From assembly GCA_946479435.1 (NCBI GenBank), contig CAMLFX010000013.1, positions 1 to 45,908 of the forward strand: 45,908 nt of DNA, read 5' to 3'. The DNA comes from an uncultured Sphingobacteriales bacterium (GTDB taxonomy: Bacteria > Bacteroidota > Bacteroidia > Chitinophagales > Chitinophagaceae). The notes below the pieces were generated by a model, which saw only the letters and a list, made by a program, of their open reading frames with translations, searched no databases and was not told the origin of the DNA. Positions within the stretch are counted from its first letter, which is position 1; each line of letters starts with the position of its first letter. Below, piece by piece: positions 1 to 7,821 of this stretch. The translations under genes were made by a program, and so were the position numbers.

Positions 1-1105
1 AATTGCCTACTGCAGTGGCAATAGTTATATTGGCAATTTTACGATACAGTTTCCCCGTAAAGCAAATTGTCCATATAAGGTTGATGGTAAATAGAAATGG
101 GATGTTTAAGGATAACAGAAAGAATTCAAGTGCATTATTGCTACCATACTTACCTTTAAAAACAGTATCGAGTACAGGAGCCCACAAGATATTTAACACA
201 AGGGGAATAAGTACTGCAATGAATATTTCGATGTGAAAAATATTCTTCACAATGTTTTTTTTATCATCATCCATTTTCATTTCAGCAGATAATAACCTGG
301 CAAATTTAGCCAGCAATATAGGCGCTATCACAGTTATAGGCAACCGGGCCAATTCAAATGCCCTGTATGCAAAGGAATATTCGGCCGTCATAGCCGAAGT
401 GCCTAAAATACCAAGTAACACCCAATCTATTCTCGACAGGCTGGAATCGAATATAACAGATATATATTGCGGCAGCGATTCCTTTACCAGCTTTTTATAT
501 GCCAGCCATCTTAACCGGAACTTGAAATTTTGATTTTTACGCACATATAGTAAAAGAGAGAAAAATTCAATTGCTGCACACAATATCATAATGCCTACAG
601 CTACTTGTATACTTAATCCAGCACCTTTTACATATACCAGCGATAAAATGATCTTCAACGTATTGCTACATACTGCTATAATACCATAAGGAGTAAACCT
701 CTGTTTTGCATTCAGCATCTGCTTCAAAGGGGTAGCCATGTAAGTAAATGCCTGCGCTATAAAGAATAATGGTAAAAAGTGCAGCTCAACCTTATGAGTT
801 ATGGCCGAGAGAATTGCTAATGTAATAAGTGCAATTGCCGAACCGGCAAACGCATGTAATAGAAAGGCGGTGGCAGCCCAGTCGGACCGGGAAGAAACTG
901 CTATACGCCTAAAAACTACCTGCTCCATTCCCAGACTAAGCAACGTAGTTATCATTATACATAATGCATTTGCCCAGCTAATTATTCCAAAATCGTCTTT
1001 AGATAGATAAAATGAAGCTATAAGAAAAAAAGTAACTCCTAAAACCTGTACAGCAATAGCCTGCAATCCTGATGAGAATATATTTTTTAAGAGGTTACTT
1101 TTCAA
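1..1105 (-). CDS. Wzx/MATE-type polysaccharide flippase, truncated by window edge
   Basis: Reading the minus strand from about 1105 to base 1 gives one uninterrupted frame of more than 360 residues of alternating hydrophobic segments. It begins KSNLLKNIFSSGLQ and continues through a typical flippase N-terminus (KDDFGIISWANAL, then an LSLGMEQVV stretch). This matches the polysaccharide-flippase fold that moves undecaprenyl-linked repeat units across the inner membrane. The C-terminus lies outside the window. There is no ATG in frame. I chose TTG at 1105; TTG at 1150 is an alternative, and an ATG at 1115 is out of frame and runs into a stop after six codons. The divergent O-antigen ligase and the downstream sugar transferase support an exopolysaccharide or O-antigen role. 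The family is fairly sure, the start is not. Confidence 0.8.
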   Translation of the reverse strand, partial: MKSNLLKNIFSSGLQAIAVQVLGVTFFLIASFYLSKDDFGIISWANALCIMITTLLSLGMEQVVFRRIAVSSRSDWAATAFLLHAFAGSAIALITLAILSAITHKVELHFLPLFFIAQAFTYMATPLKQMLNAKQRFTPYGIIAVCSNTLKIILSLVYVKGAGLSIQVAVGIMILCAAIEFFSLLLYVRKNQNFKFRLRWLAYKKLVKESLPQYISVIFDSSLSRIDWVLLGILGTSAMTAEYSFAYRAFELARLPITVIAPILLAKFARLLSAEMKMDDDKKNIVKNIFHIEIFIAVLIPLVLNILWAPVLDTVFKGKYGSNNALEFFLLSLNIPFLFTINLIWTICFTGKLYRKIANITIATAVGN

Positions 1106-1151
1106 TGAAACGCATATTTTTAAACGGCGGGTAAAATTAGCATTAATCAAC

Positions 1152-1159
1152 TACTTTTG
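1152..1159 (+). promoter_or_regulatory. -7 promoter box TACTTTTG, 4 nt before ATG
   Basis: An exact match to the Bacteroidota -7 consensus TAnnTTTG, followed by TTGT and the ATG at 1164. Transcription from here would start at or next to the start codon. I see no clear -33 TTTG element. Confidence 0.6.
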
Positions 1160-1163
1160 TTGT

Positions 1164-2474
1164 ATGCTGCAAGCAGGTTGGCTTAAACAGATGCCGGGAT
1201 ACTTAATATGCGTCATCGCATTTTTTATTCCATTCCCGTTCATTTTTAGCTCTGTTTCCATTATCCTGCTTGTAATATTCTGGCTACTCCAAGTCAATTT
1301 TAAAGACATCTTCAGCAGTATAAAGCAAAGAAAGCTACTTTGGCCGTGGATTATTTTTTATCTATTACATACCATAAGTTACTTCTACAGCGAAAACAAG
1401 CAAGGTTCAGCTTTCGATCTGCAGGTCAAATTAAGTTTAATAGTATTTCCTTTAGTTATTGGCACCGGCAATATTAATATGAAACTATTTGGCAAAATTA
1501 TTCTGTCTTTTGCCACGGGAATAGCTGTTATCGCTGTATTTTGTTTTATACGCGCTTTGAATATCTGGCTCGAGACCGGCAGCACTGCCATGTTTTTTTA
1601 CCACAACCTTGTTAACAACCTGGACGCAAATGCTATCTATATGTCCTGGTACGCCCTACTTGCTATATCGGCTCTATTATTATTTCCCTGGGGTAATTAT
1701 GCTCCTAAAATCCCTAAATGGATAAGAATAATAATTTTATTAATATTATCTGTATTTGTTATAGTATTATCATCGCGTTTGCTGCTCACCTTATTTTTCG
1801 TAGTAACAATCCCTGTGTTCTTTTACAACCATGCCAGGAATACCAAACTTACAACAGGCAAAATATTAGCCGCCAGTACTATTATCATTGCCATACTATT
1901 ACTTGTTTTTACTACTAAAAACCCCATAAAGCAACGATATGATGATATTTTACACAAAAACTTTAGCCAGGTTTGGTTAACAGATTATAGCAATGTTGAA
2001 GACAGTTCTTTTAGCAATTTAACGCTAAGACTCTTTATCTGGAGAGTTGGTTTTGAGAATATTAAAGAACACAAACTTTTTGTATATGGTGCTGGTAATG
2101 GCGATGTTACCATATTGCAAAATGCAAAAATGGCTGAGTATAAAATCCGTAATATGAATTCAACCGACCCTGCCGCCCGGTCCAATCTACAAAACATCAA
2201 TACGCACAATATGTTTTTACAGTCGCTAATGATGTTAGGTATTCCAGGGTTACTTATGTTTATTCTTATTATTGTATTACCATTTCTATATTTAAATAAA
2301 GTAGGTGAAGCTAAATACATATACATAATATTCAATATTGTTTCCTTCCTGTTTATGATGCAAGAATCTGCATTGCAGTCGCAAGCTGGAGTAGTTTTCT
2401 TTTCGCTGTTCTCTATGATATTTTATAGCATTAGCTATTCATTAACATCTCATAATTATCTTAAAAACAATTAA
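1164..2474 (+). CDS. O-antigen ligase/polymerase family membrane protein (Wzy_C/WaaL type)
   Basis: A 436-residue protein with about ten to eleven hydrophobic segments and one large soluble loop (roughly residues 255-350). That loop ends in NINTHNMFLQ, the conserved His of the O-antigen ligase/Wzy superfamily (His348), followed by a further hydrophobic stretch. Such enzymes join or polymerise lipid-linked oligosaccharides on the periplasmic face of the inner membrane. Ligase and polymerase cannot be told apart from sequence alone. It diverges from the flippase and precedes a sugar-phosphate transferase on the same strand, so the three form part of a polysaccharide locus. A -7 box sits only 4 nt before this ATG. 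A second Met at residue 10 is a possible start giving a conventional leader. Confidence 0.85.
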   Translation: MLQAGWLKQMPGYLICVIAFFIPFPFIFSSVSIILLVIFWLLQVNFKDIFSSIKQRKLLWPWIIFYLLHTISYFYSENKQGSAFDLQVKLSLIVFPLVIGTGNINMKLFGKIILSFATGIAVIAVFCFIRALNIWLETGSTAMFFYHNLVNNLDANAIYMSWYALLAISALLLFPWGNYAPKIPKWIRIIILLILSVFVIVLSSRLLLTLFFVVTIPVFFYNHARNTKLTTGKILAASTIIIAILLLVFTTKNPIKQRYDDILHKNFSQVWLTDYSNVEDSSFSNLTLRLFIWRVGFENIKEHKLFVYGAGNGDVTILQNAKMAEYKIRNMNSTDPAARSNLQNINTHNMFLQSLMMLGIPGLLMFILIIVLPFLYLNKVGEAKYIYIIFNIVSFLFMMQESALQSQAGVVFFSLFSMIFYSISYSLTSHNYLKNN

Positions 2475-2509
2475 TTATTAATTTTTTTAAAAAAAATATA
2501 GTTATTCCA

Positions 2510-2517
2510 TAAATTTG
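2510..2517 (+). promoter_or_regulatory. -7 promoter box TAAATTTG
   Basis: An exact TAnnTTTG match about 60 nt upstream of the sugar transferase ATG, downstream of an A/T-rich block (2474-2500). It suggests this gene has its own promoter in addition to any read-through from the O-antigen ligase gene. Confidence 0.5.
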
Positions 2518-2576
2518 ACACGATTTTTGCTGTTAAGAGGATAATCACAGCAAACGTAATATTACATTAAGATTTA

Positions 2577-3317
2577 ATGGAACAACCCTTTGTCATAAAA
2601 TTTCCCACGGTACAACCTTCACGCCCCGCTGCCCCCCAGTCGGATGTAGCAGAAATACGTGAAATGTTCCGTGAAATAAATCATAGGTACATGGTTTATC
2701 AGCCACCAGCATACTATGCTTCCATTAAAAGATTTATGGATATTGCTATTTCTATGACATTCATATTACTGGTAATGTCATGGCTATACCCTATAGTTGC
2801 ACTGCTGATTAAGTTAACATCAAAAGGACCTGTTTTTTTTATACAAAAACGTACAGGATATAAAGGTGCGGAATTTGATTGTTTTAAATTTCGTACAATG
2901 TATGTAAATGCTGAAGCTGATACCAAGCAAGCAACGGCTAATGATAAACGCATCACTTTCATAGGTAAATTTTTACGTGCCACACACCTTGACGAAACAC
3001 CACAATTCTTTAATGTTTTGATAGGCGACATGAGCATTGTTGGCCCACGCCCGCACATGTTATATCATACACGCCATTATGCACAAAATATACCTTATTA
3101 CAACCTGCGCCATGAAGCTACCCCAGGCATGACGGGCATGGCCCAGATAAAAGGGTATATAGGTGAAATAAATATAGACCGCGAACTAAGAAAACGTGTA
3201 CAATGGGATATATATTACTTGAAGAATCGCAGTGTATGGCTTGATCTTACTATTGTAATTACCACCTTTGCGCAGGTAATCAGTAAAGCTTTTTCAGGGT
3301 TCTTTGCTAAGAATTAA
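2577..3317 (+). CDS. Sugar-phosphate transferase to undecaprenyl phosphate (bacterial sugar transferase family)
   Basis: A 246-residue initiating glycosyl-1-phosphate transferase. It has one hydrophobic segment (residues about 55-80) preceded by KRFMDI, then the family blocks KRTGYKGAEFDCFKFRTM (91-108), HLDETPQFFNVLIGD with the Asp-Glu pair at 139-140, and SIVGPRPH (153-160). It attaches the first sugar phosphate to the lipid carrier at the inner face of the membrane. The N-terminal extension is short and lacks the four-helix region of WbaP/WcaJ, so it is the small monotopic (PglC-like) form. Its neighbours handle later steps of the same pathway. It is followed closely by a strong hairpin. 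The sugar specificity cannot be read from sequence. Confidence 0.9.
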   Translation: MEQPFVIKFPTVQPSRPAAPQSDVAEIREMFREINHRYMVYQPPAYYASIKRFMDIAISMTFILLVMSWLYPIVALLIKLTSKGPVFFIQKRTGYKGAEFDCFKFRTMYVNAEADTKQATANDKRITFIGKFLRATHLDETPQFFNVLIGDMSIVGPRPHMLYHTRHYAQNIPYYNLRHEATPGMTGMAQIKGYIGEINIDRELRKRVQWDIYYLKNRSVWLDLTIVITTFAQVISKAFSGFFAKN

Positions 3318-3349
3318 CAGTCCGTAATCTTACTTAAATATTTTTCTGT

Positions 3350-3394
3350 TCTCGTTTTTTATGCTATCTTTTGGCATAGAAAACGAGATTTTTT
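3350..3394 (+). terminator. Hairpin plus T-run between sugar transferase and Usp gene
   Basis: Arms TCTCGTTTT (3350-3358) and AAAACGAGA (3380-3388) pair perfectly over 9 bp, with an inner ATGC/GCAT helix, followed by six T. It looks like the intrinsic terminator of the sugar transferase. The T-run runs directly into the ATG at 3395 of the next gene. Confidence 0.7.
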
Positions 3395-4222
3395 ATGCCC
3401 ATTATACTTACTGCAACCGATTATTCAGAAGTAGCTAATCACGCAGTAGATTACGCATGCAGCATGGCGCAAACTTATGCAGCTAGTGTTACGGTAGTAC
3501 ATTCATTTATTATACCTGTTGTAATAAGTACCGATACACCAATGCCAGCTATTTCTATTGAAGAGGCCAGAAATATTGCAATAGAACGTATGGATGCATT
3601 AATTACTGAGCTTAAAACCAGATATACAGGTATTGATATAAGGAGCGATATAACATATGGGGATATTACAGATAGCCTGCAGGAATATACCGAATCGGTA
3701 CAGCCATGGATAATTGTAATTGGCAACAGTAGCAGCGAGGATACAAATTTTTGGCCGGGAAGCAATCTTATTAATTCACTTAAAGGATTGCCGTATTTAG
3801 TTTTAGCAGTACCAGCCAATGCAAGCTATAAGCCAATAAAGAATATATGTTTTGCCTGCGACTATAAAAATACCGATGAACATTTACCTGCCAATGATCT
3901 TATAAAGATTGTAACGGCTACAGGCGCCAAGCTGCATATATTAAACGTCACCAAAAACAAGGACGGTGAGGAAGGTGTAACTACAGTGCCAAATTTATTG
4001 AAAGATCTGTTGGAAACCATTACTCCTGAGTACCACTTTGTTGATGGTGAAGATATAGACGAAAGCATACAACAATTTGTGACTGAAAAAAACATGGATT
4101 GGCTAGTGGTAATGCCTCATAAACATGGTTTTTTCGAAGGCTTGTTGCACAGGAGCCATACTAAAGCTATGGCTCGTATGAGCCATGTCCCATTAATGGC
4201 ACTACATGAGGTAAATAAATAA
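3395..4222 (+). CDS. Universal stress protein, two tandem Usp domains
   Basis: A 275-residue cytoplasmic protein with two UspA-type domains: residues 1 to about 140 (starting MPIILTATDYSEVANHAVDYA and ending LVLAVP) and about 146-272 (ending LVVMPHKHGFFEG and HTKAMARMSHVPLMAL). The first domain keeps only part of the ATP-binding G-2x-G-9x-G-S/T signature (GNSSSEDTNFWPGSN, with the second Gly missing), so nucleotide binding is uncertain. The second ends in a motif common in Bacteroidota tandem Usp proteins. The family is linked to starvation and redox stress. It converges on a YtxH/holin-like cassette and shares a bidirectional terminator with it. Confidence 0.88.
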   Translation: MPIILTATDYSEVANHAVDYACSMAQTYAASVTVVHSFIIPVVISTDTPMPAISIEEARNIAIERMDALITELKTRYTGIDIRSDITYGDITDSLQEYTESVQPWIIVIGNSSSEDTNFWPGSNLINSLKGLPYLVLAVPANASYKPIKNICFACDYKNTDEHLPANDLIKIVTATGAKLHILNVTKNKDGEEGVTTVPNLLKDLLETITPEYHFVDGEDIDESIQQFVTEKNMDWLVVMPHKHGFFEGLLHRSHTKAMARMSHVPLMALHEVNK

Positions 4223-4249
4223 GGAGCTTTAAAGAGCCCCTTATTTATT
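4214..4249. terminator. Bidirectional terminator between Usp gene and hypothetical gene
   Basis: Arms AATAAATAAGG (4214-4224) and CCTTATTTATT (4239-4249) form an 11-bp stem with a short inner GCT/AGC helix. It overlaps the stop codons of both convergent genes and is flanked by A/T runs usable from either side. Confidence 0.75.
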
Positions 4250-4642
4250 ATTATTTTGAGATTTTTTATTTCCTTTCAGCATCTTTTTTGCCAAATTAAA
4301 ACCAATATCCAGTAGCTTCCATTTCAGGTAGCCTCCCAGTACTTCTATTGCAAGCTTTTTTATAATACCCCCTCCTTTTCGACCCATTTTGCCTAAAAGA
4401 GGACCAGCAAGAGAAAGTGCAATATTGACAGGTAAAGATTTAGCTCCCCCAAAAAACTTAGCAATTACAGACACCCAATCGATACCATCAGTATCGGTGT
4501 CGTCTTTGTTCAATTTCGTTTGCGTTAAACCTGCCCAAGGGTCTTTCATATGCTTGCGTGTCACCTGCTCTTCACGCATTAGCAATTGCTTCTCGTGTTT
4601 CAGTTCCGCAAGGCTTCGCAATTTCTTATTATATAGTTTCAT
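4241..4642 (-). CDS. Hypothetical basic protein, third gene of a YtxH/holin-like cassette
   Basis: A 133-residue protein I do not recognise. It has a charged N-terminus that may be helical or coiled-coil (residues 1-35, rich in Lys, Glu and Leu), a polar middle with a D/T-rich patch (about 45-55), then an apolar Gly/Leu/Ala-rich region (about 60-120) holding two possible membrane-associated helices and GKMGRKGGG, and a Lys/Asn-rich tail. It sits 20 nt behind the holin-like gene on the same strand and ends at a bidirectional terminator, so it is probably co-transcribed. The context suggests an envelope-associated role, but that is inference only. Confidence 0.7.
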   Translation of the reverse strand: MKLYNKKLRSLAELKHEKQLLMREEQVTRKHMKDPWAGLTQTKLNKDDTDTDGIDWVSVIAKFFGGAKSLPVNIALSLAGPLLGKMGRKGGGIIKKLAIEVLGGYLKWKLLDIGFNLAKKMLKGNKKSQNNNK

Positions 4643-4662
4643 CGCAGCAGTTAATTTGAAAA

Positions 4663-5040
4663 TTAATGGCTCTTATCCTCTGCTTCGTCTTCGCCATCAT
4701 CGTCTTCGCTGGCAGAAGTAAGAACATTAATAAATAAACCACTAAATAGCCTTAAAATGTGTTTTCTTAATGCAACGAACAAAAGAATTAATAAGACATA
4801 AATGCCCGACGTAATAAGGAAACCACCGGCACGCGAATCTACCACCTCGGTCATATACTCACCTAAGCCTATGCCAAAGAAAATAAATATTGCCAGGAGT
4901 ATGAATAGGATTACTATAATATAAAGAAGATAGCTCATTACGTTTGAAACGTGTTCTATAAAAGTGAGCTTCATCATCTTCACTTTTACATCAACGTAAT
5001 CAGCCACCTTCTCTTTTACCTTACCAAAGATATTTACCAT
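4663..5040 (-). CDS. Phage-holin-superfamily / YqjE-like small membrane protein
   Basis: A 125-residue protein with an amphipathic N-terminus (residues 1-35), two strong hydrophobic segments (about 38-60 and 72-93) separated by a short loop, and a very acidic tail (SASEDDDGEDEAEDKSH). Size and topology match the holin superfamily III/YqjE group, which in non-phage genomes is usually found beside YtxH and other stress proteins. It begins 9 nt after the YtxH-like gene stops, so the two are almost certainly one operon. No lysin or other phage gene is nearby, so a lysis role is unlikely. Confidence 0.78.
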   Translation of the reverse strand: MVNIFGKVKEKVADYVDVKVKMMKLTFIEHVSNVMSYLLYIIVILFILLAIFIFFGIGLGEYMTEVVDSRAGGFLITSGIYVLLILLFVALRKHILRLFSGLFINVLTSASEDDDGEDEAEDKSH

Positions 5041-5049
5041 TCTTTAGTT

Positions 5050-5244
5050 TTAAACGTTGTAAATCTCTTCTTCAAGGTCTGCCGCCTGCTTGCTAAATTT
5101 CCCTTTAAGATTGCTCAAGCGGTCTTTTACCTTTTCCATATTCTCGCTACGCGTATCTTTATCGGTAGCTAAAATATATCCGACTGCAGCGCCAATCGCA
5201 GCGCCAATTAGTAGTGTAGCAACTGTTTTACCTGTGTTTGCCAT
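5050..5244 (-). CDS. YtxH domain protein
   Basis: A 64-residue protein. An N-terminal Gly/Ala-rich membrane segment (TLLIGAAIGAAVGYILA, residues about 10-26) is followed by a charged helix, the typical arrangement of the YtxH family of general-stress membrane proteins. It is the first gene of a three-gene minus-strand set with the holin-like and hypothetical proteins. A -7 box (TAGTTTTG) lies about 40 nt upstream. Its molecular function is not established for the family. Confidence 0.85.
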   Translation of the reverse strand: MANTGKTVATLLIGAAIGAAVGYILATDKDTRSENMEKVKDRLSNLKGKFSKQAADLEEEIYNV

Positions 5245-5282
5245 AGTTGTTAATTTAGTTTTTCAATGATAGATTGATACCT

Positions 5283-5290
5283 CAAAACTA
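5283..5290 (-). promoter_or_regulatory. -7 promoter box TAGTTTTG for the YtxH cassette
   Basis: An exact TAnnTTTG match on the minus strand, about 38 nt upstream of the YtxH start codon. No convincing -33 element is visible. Confidence 0.5.
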
Positions 5291-5390
5291 CTAAATATCA
5301 TGCCAAGACTTTGATTGGCAGGTATATAATTGGCAAGATTTTAATAAAATAAAGTGAACGCAACAATTAACGGGAAACACACAACACGAA

Positions 5391-6419
5391 ATGAACATTA
5401 TTAACTCTGACAATTTAAAGCAATACCTGTTAATTGCGCTTATAGTAGTTTTAGGCATTACTTTAGGTAAGCAACTATATGAGTTCTTCCCAGGCTTGCT
5501 TGGTGCTGTTACCCTATATATTCTTATGCGACAGTACTTCTTTAGGCTTACTGTAATAAAAAGTTGGAAGAAATGGGTTGCAGCAACTGTTTTTATTCTA
5601 GGATCCATCATTTTGTTTGTTGTGCCTGTGGTTATAATGATCCAAATATTATTGCCAAGGCTTGCAGAATTTACCAGCGACCCCGCGAAGCTTTCCTCTA
5701 TGCTGGACGTCTTAACGCAAAAGCTAAAGCATATTTCTCCCATGCTGGATATTTCGCCGGAGCAGATAGATTCACTTACACAAAATATCACGTCATCGCT
5801 GCCAACCGTATTATCGGCAACACTGAATATGGTTACCAATGCCGTATTGGCTTTTTTCATTTTATATTTTATGTTGGTTGACGGGCGGAAAATGGAATAC
5901 ACCATTCAAAAGTATTTACCACTACAGGATACTAATATTGATAACGTTTGGAATGCAACTAGGGTAATGGTAGTATCAAATGCTATTGGCATACCAGTAT
6001 TGGCTGCATGCCAGGCAGTGGTAGCCATGTTGGGCTATTGGATATTCGGTATAGAATCGTATATACTATGGGGAGTACTGACGGGTATATTTTCGTTAGT
6101 ACCTATAATAGGCACTGCCGTTATTTGGGTACCATTATGTATTTATCTTTTTGCAACCGGACAAAGTGGCGCAGGTGCCGGTTTATTGTTTTACTCGCTG
6201 CTGGTAACTGGCAGTATAGATAATATACTTCGTTTTACTATACTAAAAAAACTGGGAGATGTGCACCCTATCATTACCGCACTGGGCATTATAGTGGGCA
6301 TACCACTATTCGGTTTTATGGGTTTTATTTTTGGGCCCTTGCTTATATCCTATTTCCTGCTTCTTATAAAAATATACCGGGTAGAGTTTGCACCACGCAA
6401 TAATATTGCAGAAAAATAA
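5391..6419 (+). CDS. AI-2E family transporter (PerM/YdiK-like permease)
   Basis: A 342-residue polytopic protein. It has paired hydrophobic segments at the N-terminus (residues about 12-48 and 62-90), a soluble stretch with amphipathic helices (about 95-145), then four to five more segments ending in GFMGFIFGPLLISYFLLLIKIY. This is the architecture of the AI-2E transporter family, and the Gly/Pro-rich final segment is diagnostic. Members have been linked to autoinducer export or Na+/H+ antiport; the substrate here is unknown. The gene stops 2 nt from the convergent nadD stop, with no terminator between them. Confidence 0.88.
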   Translation: MNIINSDNLKQYLLIALIVVLGITLGKQLYEFFPGLLGAVTLYILMRQYFFRLTVIKSWKKWVAATVFILGSIILFVVPVVIMIQILLPRLAEFTSDPAKLSSMLDVLTQKLKHISPMLDISPEQIDSLTQNITSSLPTVLSATLNMVTNAVLAFFILYFMLVDGRKMEYTIQKYLPLQDTNIDNVWNATRVMVVSNAIGIPVLAACQAVVAMLGYWIFGIESYILWGVLTGIFSLVPIIGTAVIWVPLCIYLFATGQSGAGAGLLFYSLLVTGSIDNILRFTILKKLGDVHPIITALGIIVGIPLFGFMGFIFGPLLISYFLLLIKIYRVEFAPRNNIAEK

Positions 6420-6421
6420 TA

Positions 6422-6994
6422 CTACTGCTTGTAATACCTGTTTTCGTCAATATACTTCCATACCGCATCAGGCATCATGTAGCGGACAGACTTATCGGCC
6501 TTTATTTGCTTCCTGAGAAAGGTGGATGATATTTCAAGCAGAGGGGCATCCAGAATATTTATTTTAGCATTGTATGTTTCAGTTATCTCAAAACCCGGAC
6601 GCTTGTACACTATAAACGAATAGTGTTGTACCAGTTGTTCATAATTTTTCCACCTGGACAGGTTTTGAAAACTATCTGATCCGATAACAACAGAAAATTG
6701 CTCCAGCGGGAAACGTTCAGTTAAATATGTTAGTGTATCTATAGTGTACGAAGGTTTGGGCAAATGGAACTCCACGTTACTTGCCCTGAACTTATTATTA
6801 TCTTGTATAGCCAACTCTACAAGGTGAAGACGGTCGTACTCATTCAGTAAAGAATGTGCGTCTTTTAAGGGGTTGTGAGGTGATACTACAAACCATATTT
6901 TGTCTACATCACTATTCTCTACTACATGATTGGCTATAATGAGGTGGCCTATGTGGATGGGATTAAAACTACCAAAGTACAAACCTATGTGCAT
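6422..6994 (-). CDS. nadD: Nicotinate-nucleotide adenylyltransferase
   Basis: A 190-residue enzyme that adenylates nicotinate mononucleotide to deamido-NAD in NAD synthesis. GLYFGSFNPIHIGH at the extreme N-terminus is the nucleotidylyltransferase signature with the catalytic HxGH (residues 14-17), SPHNPLK follows near residue 40, and ISSTFLRK near residue 158 is the second ATP-binding motif. The length is normal for the family. The start is not in doubt, because the first strand of the fold begins at residue 2. A -7 box ends only 4 nt before this ATG, so the mRNA is probably leaderless. Confidence 0.95.
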   Translation of the reverse strand: MHIGLYFGSFNPIHIGHLIIANHVVENSDVDKIWFVVSPHNPLKDAHSLLNEYDRLHLVELAIQDNNKFRASNVEFHLPKPSYTIDTLTYLTERFPLEQFSVVIGSDSFQNLSRWKNYEQLVQHYSFIVYKRPGFEITETYNAKINILDAPLLEISSTFLRKQIKADKSVRYMMPDAVWKYIDENRYYKQ

Positions 6995-6998
6995 GGCG

Positions 6999-7006
6999 CA
7001 AATGTA
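6999..7006 (-). promoter_or_regulatory. -7 promoter box TACATTTG, 4 nt before nadD ATG
   Basis: On the minus strand TACATTTG is followed by CGCC and then the nadD ATG. The same CGCC spacer and distance occur before the aminotransferase gene at 19256. Confidence 0.65.
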
Positions 7007-7062
7007 ATTAAAACAGCTATGCGAATATTGGCAAAACCGGAATTAAGTTAAAAGTAATATCT

Positions 7063-7317
7063 CTATACCAGGGCTACCGGCGTTACCATTATCTTTTCCG
7101 CGTCGCTACGGCGTATGCTGAGGTAATAGCCGGCAATTTGTATGGCAAGAGGATCGCCCATTGGCGCTATCATCTGTATCCAAACTGGTTCGCCGGGTAT
7201 GCAGCCCATTTCCATAAGTGTAAGTTGAAAATCACTCTGTTCGTGGTGTTTTATTACAGCACGTTTGCCGGCAGGCAGCTTTGAAAGCGGCACAATCTGT
7301 TCCTCTATCACATTCAT
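7063..7317 (-). CDS. FeoA-domain protein, orphan
   Basis: An 84-residue SH3-like FeoA domain. LSKLPAGKRAVIK, MEMGCIPGEPVWI and the end IRRSDAEKIMV are the usual FeoA blocks. FeoA normally modulates the ferrous-iron transporter FeoB, but no FeoB is present in this window. An upstream ATG at 7374 would add 19 residues, but that extension covers an exact -7 box (7326-7333), so the start at 7317 is preferred. It diverges from ybeY with a short shared intergenic region. Confidence 0.82.
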   Translation of the reverse strand: MNVIEEQIVPLSKLPAGKRAVIKHHEQSDFQLTLMEMGCIPGEPVWIQMIAPMGDPLAIQIAGYYLSIRRSDAEKIMVTPVALV

Positions 7318-7325
7318 TTGCAATG

Positions 7326-7333
7326 CAAAGGTA
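7326..7333 (-). promoter_or_regulatory. -7 promoter box TACCTTTG for FeoA gene
   Basis: An exact TAnnTTTG match on the minus strand, 8 nt before the chosen ATG at 7317. It helps fix the FeoA start. Confidence 0.55.
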
Positions 7334-7389
7334 CATAAATAAAAAGACCTCGAAAATGTTTCCGAACTTCGCACAAAATCAATTTAATA

Positions 7390-7821
7390 ATGCCCGCCCG
7401 ATTTTATGAGCAGGATGTAAAAGCCAGGTTAAAAAACAAACGCAAGCTATCCAGCTTCCTCGATACAATTGTGAGAGAACATAATAATGTTAAAAAAGTA
7501 GATCTGACATACGTGTTTTGCACCGATAAATATTTGCTTCAGATCAATAATGACTTTTTAGCACATGATACTTTTACGGATATTGTGACCTTCGATATGA
7601 GTACGAAGGCAGATGAACTGATTGGAGAAATGTACATTAGTGTAGAACGTATAGCTGAAAACGCACACGAATTTTCGGTAAGCTATGACGAAGAACTGCA
7701 CAGGGTTATTTTTCATGGTGCGCTACATTTATGTGGATTCAAAGACAAAAAAACAAGCGACAAACAAGAAATGCGCAAACAGGAAAATATATGTTTACAA
7801 CAATACTTTAGCAGTAAATGA
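7390..7821 (+). CDS. ybeY: Endoribonuclease YbeY (rRNA maturation)
   Basis: A 143-residue protein of the UPF0054/YbeY family, a metal-dependent endonuclease involved in 16S rRNA 3'-end maturation and ribosome quality control. FVCTDKYLLQIN-type and DTFTDIVTFDM blocks precede the active-site segment HGALHLCGFKD (residues about 109-119). Two of the three family metal-binding His are present. The third position, usually GYDH, is Asp here. Such a change is, as I recall, common in Bacteroidota members. The gene heads a plus-strand cluster, and its stop overlaps the next start by 4 nt (ATGA). Confidence 0.92.
   Translation: MPARFYEQDVKARLKNKRKLSSFLDTIVREHNNVKKVDLTYVFCTDKYLLQINNDFLAHDTFTDIVTFDMSTKADELIGEMYISVERIAENAHEFSVSYDEELHRVIFHGALHLCGFKDKKTSDKQEMRKQENICLQQYFSSK

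Noticed and set aside
1..1010. Three plus-strand frames of 69 to 93 residues at the left end
   Set aside because: They are antisense to the flippase, whose long hydrophobic frame on the minus strand explains the region.
5291..5905. 204-residue open frame on the minus strand
   Set aside because: It lies opposite the AI-2E permease, which has a clear family pattern; the minus-strand product is low-complexity Ser/Ile/Cys-rich with no motif.
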